A DNA stretch of 64,000 nucleotides from JAAUTT01 sp963846585 (GCA_963846585.1 CAWJWO010000019.1:124001-188000), one strand, 5' to 3'; numbered from the stretch's first letter, positions 1 through 7,892 are shown. The notes: generated from the sequence alone by a model not told the origin. Made by a program: numbers and translations.

Positions 1-302
1 TTAAAGTTCTTGGAGGCACTCGTAAAAAGTACGCCACTGTAGGTGATAAAATAGTTGTTAGCGTAAAAAGTGCACTTCCGTCAGGTGAAGTAAAGAAAGG
101 CTCAGTTAGCAAGGCAGTAGTGGTACGGACCAGGAAGGAAGTCCGCAGGGCTGATGGGTCTTATATCAGGTTCGACGACAATGCGGTAGTTTTGCTTAAC
201 CAGGCTGAAGAAATTAGAGGAACGCGTATTTTTGGCCCTGTTGCAAGAGAACTTCGTGAAAATTATATGAAGATTATTTCACTGGCACCTGAGGTATTAT
301 AA
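1..302 (+). CDS. rplN: 50S ribosomal protein L14 (uL14), 5' end outside window
   Basis: Large-subunit protein that binds 23S rRNA at the subunit interface. Only the C-terminal 99 codons are present; the frame is open from base 3 and the start lies before the window. The recognisable L14 core includes VLGGTRKKYA, VVVRTRKE, the RFDDNA stretch and the GTRIFGPVARELR segment, followed by a normal C-terminus ending APEVL. It is followed after 18 bases by rplX, as in the standard spc operon. Nothing is odd in the visible part. Confidence 0.97.
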   Translation, partial: KVLGGTRKKYATVGDKIVVSVKSALPSGEVKKGSVSKAVVVRTRKEVRRADGSYIRFDDNAVVLLNQAEEIRGTRIFGPVARELRENYMKIISLAPEVL

Positions 303-320
303 TATAAATCAGATTAAAAA

Positions 321-647
321 ATGGGTAAGAAATTACATATTAAAAAAGGCGATACTGTTATCGTTAATGCGGGAAACAATAAGGGCCGGCAGGGAAGGGT
401 ACTTACAGTGCTGGTAAGCAAAGAAAGGGCAATTGTTGAAGGCATTAATATGGTATCAAAACACACTAAACCAAATGCTAAAGTCTCTCAGGGAGGTATA
501 ATTAAAAGGGAAGCACCTGTTCATATTTCAAATCTGAACCTGGTAGACCCGGTATCCGGAAAAGCAACAAGAATAGGGCGCAGATTAAATGATAAAAATC
601 AATTGGTGCGATATTCAAAAAAATCAGGGGAGGAAATTAAGAAATGA
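321..647 (+). CDS. rplX: 50S ribosomal protein L24 (uL24)
   Basis: Early 23S rRNA-binding assembly protein. The 108-residue product has the KOW motif near its N-terminus (KKGDTVIVNAGNNKGRQGRV, about residues 8-27) and the normal length for bacterial L24. It starts MGKKLHIKKGD, typical for the phylum. Its stop overlaps the start of rplE by 4 bases (ATGA), so the two are probably translationally coupled. It lies between rplN and rplE as in other spc operons. Confidence 0.97.
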   Translation: MGKKLHIKKGDTVIVNAGNNKGRQGRVLTVLVSKERAIVEGINMVSKHTKPNAKVSQGGIIKREAPVHISNLNLVDPVSGKATRIGRRLNDKNQLVRYSKKSGEEIKK

Positions 648-1198
648 ACTATGTTCCCAATTTAAAAATTAAATACAAGGAAGAAGTTATTCCTGCATTA
701 ATGAAGGAATTTAGCTATAAATCAGTTATGCAGGTACCACGCCTTGATAAAATAGTTATTAACCAGGGAGTTGGTCAGGCTGTTGCTGATAAAAAAATGG
801 TAGAAACAGCACTCACCGAATTGGCAAATATAACCGGCCAAAAAGCAATTTCAACTAATTCGAAAAAGGATATTTCCAATTTCAAATTACGCAAGAATGT
901 TGCTATCGGGGTTAAAGTTACATTGCGTAAAGATCGGATGTATGAGTTTCTGGAACGTTTGATCAATACATCTTTGCCCCGGATAAGAGATTTTAAGGGA
1001 ATAAACAATAAAATGGACGGAAGAGGTAATTATACCCTGGGGATAACTGAACAAATAATATTTCCGGAAATTGATATTGATAAAGTTTCTAAAATATTTG
1101 GAATGGAAATATCATTTGTTACGAACGCAAATTCAGATGAAGAAGGATTTGCTTTATTACGTGAATTTGGAATTCCTTTTAAATCTAATAAAAAGTAG
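644..1198 (+). CDS. rplE: 50S ribosomal protein L5 (uL5)
   Basis: Binds 5S rRNA and the central protuberance of the large subunit. The product is 184 residues, normal for the family. Family signatures include VPRLDKIVINQGVG near the N-terminus, a GQKAISTNSKKDISNFKLR segment, and RDFKGINNKMDGRGNYTLGITEQIIFPEI in the C-terminal half (about residues 117-145). The start overlaps rplX by ATGA; rpsN begins 7 bases after the stop. It is a regular member of the operon. Confidence 0.97.
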   Translation: MNYVPNLKIKYKEEVIPALMKEFSYKSVMQVPRLDKIVINQGVGQAVADKKMVETALTELANITGQKAISTNSKKDISNFKLRKNVAIGVKVTLRKDRMYEFLERLINTSLPRIRDFKGINNKMDGRGNYTLGITEQIIFPEIDIDKVSKIFGMEISFVTNANSDEEGFALLREFGIPFKSNKK

Positions 1199-1205
1199 TA
1201 ACGAA

Positions 1206-1475
1206 ATGGCTAAAGAATCAATGAAGGCTCGTGAAGTTAAACGTGCAAAACTGGTTGAGAAATATTCTGCTAAAAGAGAAAAACTGAAAAAGGAAGGTAA
1301 TTATCAGGCTTTAAGCCTGCTGCCACGTAACTCAAGTAAGGTTCGCTTACATAACAGATGCATGCTTACCGGTCGTCCAAAAGGATATATGCGTCAATTT
1401 GGAATTAGCCGTATTACTTTTAGAGAAATGGCGTCTAACGGTATTATTCCCGGTATTAAGAAAGCCAGTTGGTAA
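1206..1475 (+). CDS. rpsN: 30S ribosomal protein S14 (uS14), zinc-free long form
   Basis: Small-subunit head protein. The start is the ATG at 1206 (MAKESMKAREVKRAKL); a longer frame opening near 1071 lies inside rplE and is not the gene. The product is 89 residues. It is the long C-minus form: it has RCMLTGRPKGYMRQFGISR but lacks the paired CxxC zinc knuckles of the 61-residue type. After its stop comes a 134-base spacer filled with short repeats, unusual inside a ribosomal operon. Confidence 0.96.
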   Translation: MAKESMKAREVKRAKLVEKYSAKREKLKKEGNYQALSLLPRNSSKVRLHNRCMLTGRPKGYMRQFGISRITFREMASNGIIPGIKKASW

Positions 1476-1478
1476 TAA

Positions 1479-1571
1479 AGGTTGTAGAGGTTGTAAAGGT
1501 TATAGAGGTTGTAGAGGTTGTAGATTTTGTAATATACACTAGTCCCTAATCCCTAGCCCCTGACCCCTAAC
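1479..1571 (+). repeat. degenerate short tandem repeats inside the ribosomal operon
   Basis: The spacer between rpsN and rpsH (1476-1609) holds two arrays. The first (about 1479-1532) is five to six copies of a GGTTGTAGA-like word. The second (about 1538-1571) is four copies of a CCCTAATCCCTAG-like word. No gene, terminator or promoter is evident, and the flanking genes are intact, so the array is presumably transcribed with the operon. Confidence 0.8.
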
Positions 1572-1609
1572 CACATAAAAATATTGTAATATAAAAATTG
1601 AAATAAAAA

Positions 1610-2005
1610 ATGACCGACCCGATTGCAGATTTATTAACAAGGATACGTAACGGTATCAGAGCTAAGCATAAAGTAGTTGAAATTCCGGCTTCGAACATGA
1701 AAAAGGGTATTACAAAAATTTTGTTTGAAAAAGGTTATATTTTAAACTATAAGTTTGAGGATGAAGGTCCTCAGGGAAAAATTAAAATAGCTTTGAAGTA
1801 TCATCCTGAAACTAAACAACCTGCTATAAAAACTATTAAAAGTATCAGTACGCCCGGGTTACGGAGTTATGTGGGGAAAAATAATCTTCCCAGAGTATTA
1901 AATGGTTTGGGTATTGCAATTATGTCGACTTCCCAGGGATTGATGACCGATAAGGAAGCACGGACCAGGAATATCGGTGGTGAAGTAATTTGTTATATAT
2001 ATTAA
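1610..2005 (+). CDS. rpsH: 30S ribosomal protein S8 (uS8)
   Basis: Primary 16S rRNA-binding protein of the platform; in enterobacteria it is also the spc-operon translational repressor. The 131-residue product starts MTDPIADLLTRIRNG and ends with the typical C-terminus containing STSQGLMTDKEARTRNIGGE. Length is normal. It is separated from rpsN by an unusual repeat-filled spacer but from rplF by only 15 bases, which carry an AGGAGG motif. Confidence 0.97.
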   Translation: MTDPIADLLTRIRNGIRAKHKVVEIPASNMKKGITKILFEKGYILNYKFEDEGPQGKIKIALKYHPETKQPAIKTIKSISTPGLRSYVGKNNLPRVLNGLGIAIMSTSQGLMTDKEARTRNIGGEVICYIY

Positions 2006-2007
2006 TT

Positions 2008-2013
2008 AGGAGG
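2008..2013 (+). promoter_or_regulatory. strong Shine-Dalgarno site of rplF
   Basis: A perfect AGGAGG lies 7 bases before the rplF ATG. Most starts in this window have no recognisable Shine-Dalgarno sequence, as is usual in Bacteroidetes. The 16S 3' end in this window still contains ACCTCC, so pairing is possible. Confidence 0.7.
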
Positions 2014-2020
2014 CATAACA

Positions 2021-2578
2021 ATGTCAAGGATAGGAAAATTGCCAATTATCATTCCTGATAAAGTGAGTGTGACAGTTAGCAAGGATAATAAAGTAACAGT
2101 TAAAGGGCCGCTTGGTGAATTGCATCAACAGGTGGACCCAGATATAATTGTTGACATTAAAGACAAAACAGTTATTGTAAATCGTCCTAACGAACAAAAA
2201 CGTTATAAGGCATTACACGGATTATACAGGTCGTTAATTTTTAATATGGTTGAGGGAGTTTCAAACGGATATACGATTAAACAGGAACTTGTCGGAGTTG
2301 GTTACCGTGCAGAAGCCAGTGGACAAATACTTGAATTATCTCTGGGGTTTTCTCATAATATTATTATGCAGTTGCCTTCGGAAATCAAAGTAACTACTGT
2401 TACTGATAAACGTGCAAATCCAATAATTACACTAAACAGCTTCGATAAACAATTAATAGGGCAAGTTGCTGCCAAAATTCGTTCGTTGCGTCCGCCTGAA
2501 CCATACAAAGGCAAGGGTATCAAATTTGTGGGTGAAGAATTAAGAAGAAAAGCAGGAAAATCTGCTGGTGCAAAATAA
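2021..2578 (+). CDS. rplF: 50S ribosomal protein L6 (uL6)
   Basis: Large-subunit protein near the factor-binding centre. The 185-residue product begins MSRIGKLPIIIPDKV and contains the C-terminal signature RSLRPPEPYKGKGI followed by a basic RRKAGKSAGAK tail. Two tandem L6 folds are expected, at roughly residues 10-82 and 90-165. Length is normal. It has an unusually good ribosome-binding site for this genome. rplR follows after 15 bases. Confidence 0.97.
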   Translation: MSRIGKLPIIIPDKVSVTVSKDNKVTVKGPLGELHQQVDPDIIVDIKDKTVIVNRPNEQKRYKALHGLYRSLIFNMVEGVSNGYTIKQELVGVGYRAEASGQILELSLGFSHNIIMQLPSEIKVTTVTDKRANPIITLNSFDKQLIGQVAAKIRSLRPPEPYKGKGIKFVGEELRRKAGKSAGAK

Positions 2579-2593
2579 GATAATTTTAGAGCT

Positions 2594-2953
2594 ATGGCTT
2601 TATCAAAGCAAGGAAGAAGATTAAGGATAAAAAGAAGAATCCGGAAAATTGTTTCGGGAACTTCTCTGAGGCCCAGAATGTCAATTTTCAGAAGTAATAA
2701 AGGTATTTATGTACAACTGATCGATGATCAGGCCGGGACAACAGTTTTAGCTGTATCTTCAAAAGAAAAGGAAATTGCAGCTATGAAAGATATTAATAAA
2801 ACAGAACAGGCAAAGCAGGTTGGTAAACTTGCTGCAGTAAAGGCTCTCGGGAAAGGTATCAACACAGTCGTTTTTGACAGAAACGGTTATCTGTATCACG
2901 GAAGAGTTAAATCTTTAGCTGATGCAGCCAGAGAAGGGGGACTAAATTTCTAA
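2594..2953 (+). CDS. rplR: 50S ribosomal protein L18 (uL18)
   Basis: 5S rRNA-binding protein of the central protuberance. The product is 119 residues. Typical features are a basic N-terminus (QGRRLRIKRRIRK), the RPRMSIFRSNKGIYVQLIDD strand region, the VFDRNGYLYHGRVKSLADAAREGG signature at the C-terminus, and the usual length. rpsE starts 6 bases after its stop, so the two are tightly linked. Confidence 0.97.
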   Translation: MALSKQGRRLRIKRRIRKIVSGTSLRPRMSIFRSNKGIYVQLIDDQAGTTVLAVSSKEKEIAAMKDINKTEQAKQVGKLAAVKALGKGINTVVFDRNGYLYHGRVKSLADAAREGGLNF

Positions 2954-2959
2954 AAAACT

Positions 2960-3475
2960 ATGGCAAACAGTATTCGTAAAGTAAAAACAACTGATTTAGA
3001 ACTGAAAGACAGACTTGTAAGCATTCAACGCGTTACAAAAGTGACAAAAGGCGGACGTACATTTAGTTTCTCCGCTATTGTTGTAGTTGGTAATGAAAAC
3101 GGAATAGTCGGTTATGGATTAGGCAAGGCCAATGAGGTTACTACGGCTATTTCAAAAGGTGTTGAAGATGCCAAGAAGAATCTGATTAAAGTACCTATCA
3201 GTAAACATACCATTCCTCATGAACAACTTGCTAAATATGGTGGTGCCCAGGTATTTCTTAAACCAGCTTCAAGTGGAACAGGAGTAAAAGCAGGCGGTGC
3301 TATGCGTGCTGTACTGGAAAGTGTTGGTATTCATGATGTTCTTGCAAAATCAAAAGGTTCATCTAACCCGCATAACCTGGTTAAGGCTACTTTCGAAGCT
3401 TTGACCCAATTGCGGGATGCATATACAATTGCCCAACAAAGGGGTATTGGTGTAAATAAAGTATTTAATGGTTAG
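2960..3475 (+). CDS. rpsE: 30S ribosomal protein S5 (uS5)
   Basis: Decoding-fidelity and helicase-associated small-subunit protein. The 171-residue product shows the double-stranded RNA-binding-like N-terminal domain (ELKDRLVSIQRVTKVTKGGR at about residues 14-33, with GYGLGKANEV after it) and the C-terminal S5 domain with KPASSGTGVKAGGAMRAVLE. It is of standard length for Bacteroidetes. The next gene, rpmD, starts 5 bases downstream. Confidence 0.97.
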   Translation: MANSIRKVKTTDLELKDRLVSIQRVTKVTKGGRTFSFSAIVVVGNENGIVGYGLGKANEVTTAISKGVEDAKKNLIKVPISKHTIPHEQLAKYGGAQVFLKPASSGTGVKAGGAMRAVLESVGIHDVLAKSKGSSNPHNLVKATFEALTQLRDAYTIAQQRGIGVNKVFNG

Positions 3476-3480
3476 AAACT

Positions 3481-3975
3481 ATGGCTTGGATAAAAATTAC
3501 TCTGGTTAAAGGACTTAGTGGCCATCCTAAAACACAGCACCGTACCGTATCAGCTTTAGGCCTTGGTAAAGTTAACAGTTCTGTTGAAAAGGAAGCCAAT
3601 CCGGCTATACTTGGAATGGTGCGTTCCGTTGAACATTTGGTTGCTGTAGAAAATATTGATCAGAAAACAGTAAGCCGGAAAACAGAAGTCAGGAAAAAGA
3701 AGTCAGAAGACAGAAGTCAGAAGACAGAAGCCGGAAAGAAGAAGACAGAAGACAGAAGTCAGAAGGCAGAATCCGGAAAGAAGAAGACAGAAGCCGGAAG
3801 TCAGAAAGCAGAAGCCGGAAAGCAGAAGACAGAAGACAGTAAACCGAAGACGACAGTCACAAGTCAGAAGAAAGTAGCCGGAGAAAAGAAGACAGAAGCC
3901 GGAAAACAGAAGACAGAAGAAAAGAAAAAGAAGACAGAAGACGGAAGTCAGAAGACAGAAAAAGTGAAAAAATAA
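3481..3975 (+). CDS. rpmD: 50S ribosomal protein L30 (uL30) with a repeat-encoded C-terminal tail
   Basis: Residues 1-60 are a complete L30: the MAWIKITLVKGLSG start, the TVSALGLGKVNSSVE core and the AILGMVRSVEHLV end. Bacterial L30 normally stops there, at about 60 residues. Here the frame continues for about 104 more residues, almost entirely Lys, Glu, Thr, Ser, Gln, Arg and Gly, in recurring blocks such as EDRSQKTEAGKKKT. The DNA beneath is an AGAAGACAGAAG-type array of the same family found in spacers near 34.2, 44.2 and 47.5 kb. I infer that a stop-free repeat expanded into the 3' end of the gene. Whether the tail is kept on the ribosome is unknown. A repeat-filled 69-base spacer separates it from rplO. 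Confidence 0.93.
   Translation: MAWIKITLVKGLSGHPKTQHRTVSALGLGKVNSSVEKEANPAILGMVRSVEHLVAVENIDQKTVSRKTEVRKKKSEDRSQKTEAGKKKTEDRSQKAESGKKKTEAGSQKAEAGKQKTEDSKPKTTVTSQKKVAGEKKTEAGKQKTEEKKKKTEDGSQKTEKVKK
3680..3962 (+). repeat. AGAAGACAGAAG-type repeat array inside rpmD
   Basis: About 280 bases of degenerate purine-rich repeats built from AGAAGACAG, AAGTCAGAAG and AAGCCGGAAA words. The array is open in all three forward frames because the words contain no stop codon. It encodes the Lys/Glu-rich tail of L30. Antisense frames also stay open here, which explains spurious reverse-strand ORFs at 3703-4020 and 3948-4154. Confidence 0.9.
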
Positions 3976-4044
3976 TGTGCAAATGTGCAGATTTGCAAAT
4001 GAAAAAATCGCAAATCGCAAATCGAAAATCTAAAATATTTTACA
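3976..4044 (+). repeat. short word repeats between rpmD and rplO
   Basis: This spacer contains GTGCAAAT words followed by three or four copies of AATCGCAA and AATCTAAAA-type words. The latter belong to the family also seen at about 11998-12055, 43954-44075, 44375-44424 and 63800-63845. No promoter or terminator is seen. Confidence 0.65.
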
Positions 4045-4494
4045 ATGGATTTGAGTAATTTAAAACCTGCTCCCGGTTCTGTTAAACGAGAAGGCAAACG
4101 CCTGGGACGAGGGCAGGGAAGTGGCAGAGGCGGGACTTCAACTAAAGGGCACAAAGGCCAGAAAGCTATTTCAGGCTATTCTAAAAAAATCGGGTTTGAA
4201 GGTGGACAAATGCCTATTCAACGCCGGTTACCAAAATTTGGTTTTAAAAATATAAACCGTAAGGAATACAAAGGGATTAATATTAAGACTCTGGAAGATT
4301 TGGCCATTAAAATGGGGATTAAAAGTATCGACGTTGAAATATTGGTTAAAGCCGGCTTAGCTCCTAAAAATAAATTAGTTAAAATTTTAGGAAATGGCAC
4401 TTTATCTCAACAGCTTGAAGTTAAAGCTCACGCTTTTTCAAAATCGGCTTTACAAGCAATTGAAGGATTACAAGGAACTGCAATAATACTATAA
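4045..4494 (+). CDS. rplO: 50S ribosomal protein L15 (uL15)
   Basis: Late-assembly 23S rRNA-binding protein. The 149-residue product has the glycine/arginine-rich N-terminal extension (LKPAPGSVKREGKRLGRG, then GSGRGGTSTKGHKGQKA) and the FEGGQMPIQRRLPKFGF signature at about residues 52-68. The C-terminal domain ends in LQGTAIIL. Normal length. secY begins 5 bases after the stop, as in almost all spc operons. Confidence 0.97.
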   Translation: MDLSNLKPAPGSVKREGKRLGRGQGSGRGGTSTKGHKGQKAISGYSKKIGFEGGQMPIQRRLPKFGFKNINRKEYKGINIKTLEDLAIKMGIKSIDVEILVKAGLAPKNKLVKILGNGTLSQQLEVKAHAFSKSALQAIEGLQGTAIIL

Positions 4495-4499
4495 GTTTA

Positions 4500-5831
4500 A
4501 TGAAGGCCTTTATAGAAACTCTTAAGAACATTTATAAAATTGAAGATCTCAGGGCTCGTATTCTATATACGCTTGGGATTCTTTTAATTTATCGCCTGGG
4601 TTCATTTATTACGCTTCCGGGCATTGATCCTAACCAATTGGGCGGACTTCAGAGACAAACCTCTGAAGGCGTATTAGGTTTACTTAATATGTTTTCCGGT
4701 GGAGCATTTGCCCATGCCTCAGTTTTTGCCTTAGGTATTATGCCTTATATTTCAGCTTCTATCGTGATACAGTTATTAACAATAGCTGTACCTTATTTTC
4801 AACGTTTGCAGAGGGAAGGTGAAAGTGGCAGAAGAAGAATAAATCAGATAACACGCTATTTAACTGTAATAATTCTTTTTTTACAGGCACCTGGTTATGT
4901 AGCAAATCTGCATGCTCAGATTCCGGAAAGTGCTTTTCTTATTAAATCAACATTTTTCAGTAATATGTCATCAGTACTTATCCTGACATGTGGAACGATT
5001 TTTGTAATGTGGCTGGGCGAACGCATTACTGATAAAGGAATAGGCAATGGTATATCATTGATTATCATGATTGGTATTATCGCAAGGTTACCTTTTGCAG
5101 TTACTTCTGAATTTGCCAGTCGCCTCGAAAGGCAGGGAGGCGGATTGGTTTCATTCCTTGTTGAAATTGTGATGTTGTTTGTTGTAGTTCTTGGAGTTAT
5201 CCTGCTGGTGCAAGGTACAAGAAAAATACCGGTGCAATATGCAAAACGTATCGTGGGGAATAAGCAATATGGGGGGGTTCGTCAGTACATCCCGTTAAAG
5301 GTGAATGCAGCAGGCGTTATGCCTATAATTTTTGCCCAGGCACTTGTTTTTGTACCTATAACTGTAGCCCAATATGCCAATTCAGATAGCTTAAAAGGAT
5401 TTGCAGCAGCTTTTGCTGATTTTACAGGATTTTGGTATAATTTTACATTCGCATTTTTAATTATTGTCTTTACATATTTTTATACTGCCATTACCGTTAA
5501 TCCAACACAAATGTCAGAGGATATGAAAAAAAACGGTGGATTTATTCCAGGTGTGAAACCGGGAAAAAGAACGGTTGAATTTTTAGATTCTGTAATGTCA
5601 AGAATTACATTGCCGGGATCTTTATTTCTTGCCGCGGTTGCCATTTTACCGGCATTTGCAATGAAGGCTGGTATTAGCAGTCAGTTTGCACATTTTTATG
5701 GTGGAACTACTTTATTAATTATGGTTGGTGTTGTTCTGGATACATTACAACAAATAGAAAGCCATTTGTTAATGCGTCATTACGATGGATTGATGAAAAC
5801 AGGACGTATAAAGGGCAGATCTTCCTATTGA
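4500..5831 (+). CDS. secY: preprotein translocase subunit SecY
   Basis: Channel subunit of the Sec translocon in the inner membrane. The 443-residue product has about ten hydrophobic segments. Family signatures are the plug-region GLLNMFSGGAFAHASVFALGIMPYISASIV (about residues 57-86), QLLTIAVPYFQRLQREGE, and the cytoplasmic loop with TQMSEDMKKNGGFIPGVKPG near residue 335. It ends in GRIKGRSSY. Position between rplO and map is standard. Length is normal and no break is seen. Confidence 0.98.
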   Translation: MKAFIETLKNIYKIEDLRARILYTLGILLIYRLGSFITLPGIDPNQLGGLQRQTSEGVLGLLNMFSGGAFAHASVFALGIMPYISASIVIQLLTIAVPYFQRLQREGESGRRRINQITRYLTVIILFLQAPGYVANLHAQIPESAFLIKSTFFSNMSSVLILTCGTIFVMWLGERITDKGIGNGISLIIMIGIIARLPFAVTSEFASRLERQGGGLVSFLVEIVMLFVVVLGVILLVQGTRKIPVQYAKRIVGNKQYGGVRQYIPLKVNAAGVMPIIFAQALVFVPITVAQYANSDSLKGFAAAFADFTGFWYNFTFAFLIIVFTYFYTAITVNPTQMSEDMKKNGGFIPGVKPGKRTVEFLDSVMSRITLPGSLFLAAVAILPAFAMKAGISSQFAHFYGGTTLLIMVGVVLDTLQQIESHLLMRHYDGLMKTGRIKGRSSY

Positions 5832-5851
5832 TATTAAATTAACGTTCTTTG

Positions 5852-6628
5852 ATGGATAGTTGTAAAACCGATGAGGAAATTGAATTATTGAAGCTTAGTA
5901 ATCAGTTGGTAACTAAAACTCTAACTGAGATGGCGAAAATTATTCAACCTGGTGTGACAACAAAATTTCTTGATAGGATTGCCGAACAATTTATCAGGGA
6001 TAATAACGGGATTCCCGGGTTTCTTGGCTATAACGGATTCCCGGCTACTTTATGTACTTCGATTAATTGTCAGGTTGTACATGGTATCCCCGGGGATGTT
6101 GTACTTGAGGAAGGAGATATTATTTCGGTGGATTGTGGTGCAATATTAAATGGATTTTACGGGGATTGTGCTTTTACATTTGCCGTAGGAAAGATTAACG
6201 ATGAAGTTAAGAAATTATTGAAAGTTACAAAGGAATGTTTATTTCTTGGAGCTGAAAAAGCATATTCAGGCCTAAGAACAGGTGATTTAGGATTTGCAGT
6301 TCAGCAACATGCTGAATTAAATGGATATTCGGTTGTAAGGGAAATGGTTGGACATGGCATTGGTAAAGCACTGCATGAAAAACCTGAAATTCCTAATTAT
6401 GGCAAAAAGGGCACCGGAAGCAAACTTTTAAAAAACATGACTATCTGTATTGAACCTATGATAAATATGGGAACTAAAAAAATTGTTCAGGAAAAGGATG
6501 GTTGGACAGTTAGAACCGCCGATCGTAAACCTTCGGCACATTTTGAACTGCCATTTGCGGTTAAAGATGGTTCGGCGCTTTTTCTATCAAGTTTTAACGA
6601 TATTGAAGATGTATTGAACCAAAAATGA
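5852..6628 (+). CDS. map: type I methionyl aminopeptidase
   Basis: Removes the initiator methionine from nascent proteins; cytosolic metallo-enzyme. The ATG at 5852 is preferred over the TTG three bases earlier; an in-frame TAA at 5840 limits the start. The protein is about 258 residues with no N-terminal extension (type Ia-like). The metal ligands are recognisable: Asp in ISVDCGAI, Asp in GDCAFTF, His in GHGIGKALHEKP, Glu in CIEPM and Glu in SAHFE near the C-terminus. It sits between secY and infA, as in many Bacteroidetes and Firmicutes operons. Confidence 0.96.
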   Translation: MDSCKTDEEIELLKLSNQLVTKTLTEMAKIIQPGVTTKFLDRIAEQFIRDNNGIPGFLGYNGFPATLCTSINCQVVHGIPGDVVLEEGDIISVDCGAILNGFYGDCAFTFAVGKINDEVKKLLKVTKECLFLGAEKAYSGLRTGDLGFAVQQHAELNGYSVVREMVGHGIGKALHEKPEIPNYGKKGTGSKLLKNMTICIEPMINMGTKKIVQEKDGWTVRTADRKPSAHFELPFAVKDGSALFLSSFNDIEDVLNQK

Positions 6629-6633
6629 TTTAA

Positions 6634-6852
6634 ATGTCAAAACAGTCGTCAATTGAACAAGATGGAACTATAATTGAAGCATTGTCAAATGCAATGTTTC
6701 GTGTGGAACTGGAAAACGGGCACGTAATAACAGCTCATATTTCAGGTAAAATGAGAATGAATTATATTAAAATTTTACCCGGCGACAAAGTAAAAGTGGA
6801 AATGTCTCCGTATGACTTAACCAAAGGAAGAATAACATTTAGATATAAATAA
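6634..6852 (+). CDS. infA: translation initiation factor IF-1
   Basis: Binds the ribosomal A site during initiation. The 72-residue protein is a single S1-like OB fold: DGTIIEALSNAMFRVELENG, then a HISGKMRMNYIKILPGDKV segment, then MSPYDLTKGRITFRYK. The length and both signatures are exactly those of IF-1. The gene starts 5 bases after map and is followed by rpmJ after 7 bases. Confidence 0.98.
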   Translation: MSKQSSIEQDGTIIEALSNAMFRVELENGHVITAHISGKMRMNYIKILPGDKVKVEMSPYDLTKGRITFRYK

Positions 6853-6859
6853 TAAAGAA

Positions 6860-6976
6860 ATGAAAGTAAGAACTTCTATAAAAAAAAGAACGGACGACTG
6901 CAAAATCGTAAGAAGAAAGGGCCGTTTGTATGTGATTTGTAAAAAGAATCCAAAATTTAAAATGCGTCAGGGATAA
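6860..6976 (+). CDS. rpmJ: 50S ribosomal protein L36 (bL36)
   Basis: A 38-residue basic protein starting MKVRTSIKKRTDDCKIVRRK and ending NPKFKMRQG, characteristic of L36. It keeps two cysteines (DDC and VIC) but lacks the full four-ligand zinc set of the C-plus form; the usual third and fourth ligand positions carry Asn and Met-Arg-Gln. It sits between infA and rpsM, the conserved position. The frame is short and easily overlooked. The start is the only ATG in frame and the stop is TAA. Confidence 0.95.
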   Translation: MKVRTSIKKRTDDCKIVRRKGRLYVICKKNPKFKMRQG

Positions 6977-6997
6977 TATTTTAACTACATTAAATAT

Positions 6998-7375
6998 ATG
7001 GCAAGAATAGCTGGTGTTGATTTACCTAAAAATAAAAGAGGAGAAATAGGGTTAACCTATATCTACGGAATCGGTCGTAGCACTGCAAATATGATATTGT
7101 CCGAAGCCGGCATTGATAAAGATATTAAAGTTTCTGACTGGAATGATGACCAGTTATCAAAAATCAGGGGCATTATAAATAGTCAGCTAAAAGTTGAGGG
7201 CGAACTTCGTTCAAGTGTTCAGCTTAGCATTAAACGATTAATGGACATAGGCTGTTACAGAGGAGTGCGTCACCGTTTGGGATTACCTGTAAGGGGACAA
7301 AGAACTAAAAATAATGCACGTACCAGGAAAGGAAAGAAGAAGACTATAGCTAATAAAAAGAAGGCAACGAAATAG
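6998..7375 (+). CDS. rpsM: 30S ribosomal protein S13 (uS13)
   Basis: Small-subunit head protein contacting tRNA and the L5 bridge. The 125-residue product begins MARIAGVDLPKNKRGEIGLTYIYG and has the helix-two-turn-helix RNA-binding C-terminus with YRGVRHRLGLPVRGQRTKNNARTRKG, then a lysine-rich end. Length is normal. Its TAG stop is also the first TAG of a TAGTGCT repeat array that fills the spacer to rpsK. Confidence 0.97.
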   Translation: MARIAGVDLPKNKRGEIGLTYIYGIGRSTANMILSEAGIDKDIKVSDWNDDQLSKIRGIINSQLKVEGELRSSVQLSIKRLMDIGCYRGVRHRLGLPVRGQRTKNNARTRKGKKKTIANKKKATK

Positions 7376-7450
7376 TGCTCAGTAAATAGTGCTTAGTGCT
7401 TAGTTATTGGAGCCAAGAGCCAAGAGCCAGGAACCAAGAACCAAGATAAA
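7373..7450 (+). repeat. word repeats directly at the rpsM stop codon
   Basis: The spacer between rpsM and rpsK (7376-7500) opens with three or four copies of TAGTGCTTAG-like words; the first TAG is the rpsM stop. It continues with five copies of AGCCAAG/GAACCAAG words. The remaining bases are AT-rich with no clear signal. Both families recur many times in the window. Confidence 0.85.
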
Positions 7451-7500
7451 GAATAAGCATAAAGAAAAAATGGAAATAAAGAATTGTATTAAATAAAATT

Positions 7501-7890
7501 ATGGCAAAGAAACCAGGAACAACAAAGAAAAAAGTTGTTAAAATTGAACCAACGGGACAGGCTCATATTCATGCCTCGTTTAACAATATAATAGTATCAT
7601 TGACTAACCAGACAGGTCAGGTAATTTCGTGGTCGTCAGCAGGTAAAATGGGGTTTAAAGGATCAAAGAAAAATACACCTTATGCTGCTCAACAGGCAGC
7701 TTCTGATTGTGCAAAAACTGCATTTGACCTTGGATTACGAAAGGTTAAAGTTTTTGTTAAAGGTCCGGGTTCGGGCCGTGAATCGGCTATAAGGACAATT
7801 AACGGAGCTGGCATTGAAGTCCTGGAAATAGTTGACGTAACACCCATGCCACATAATGGTTGCCGGGCTGCAAAAAGAAGAAGGGTGTAA
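7501..7890 (+). CDS. rpsK: 30S ribosomal protein S11 (uS11)
   Basis: Platform protein near the mRNA exit. The 129-residue product contains the family's GQAHIHASFNNIIVSLTNQTG and WSSAGKMGFKGSKKNTPYAAQ segments, then KVKVFVKGPGSGRESAIRTI, and the C-terminal signature DVTPMPHNGCRAAKRRRV. Complete and of normal length. It lies between two repeat-bearing spacers, with rpsM before and rpsD after. Confidence 0.97.
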   Translation: MAKKPGTTKKKVVKIEPTGQAHIHASFNNIIVSLTNQTGQVISWSSAGKMGFKGSKKNTPYAAQQAASDCAKTAFDLGLRKVKVFVKGPGSGRESAIRTINGAGIEVLEIVDVTPMPHNGCRAAKRRRV

Positions 7891-7892
7891 AT

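Noticed and set aside
1071..1205. Longer S14 start at 1071
   Set aside because: It overlaps rplE in another frame and the family start MAKES is at 1206.
3703..4154. Reverse-strand ORFs rich in Cys, Leu and Phe opposite rpmD
   Set aside because: They are antisense readings of the purine-rich repeat array and of rplO; the forward genes explain the region.
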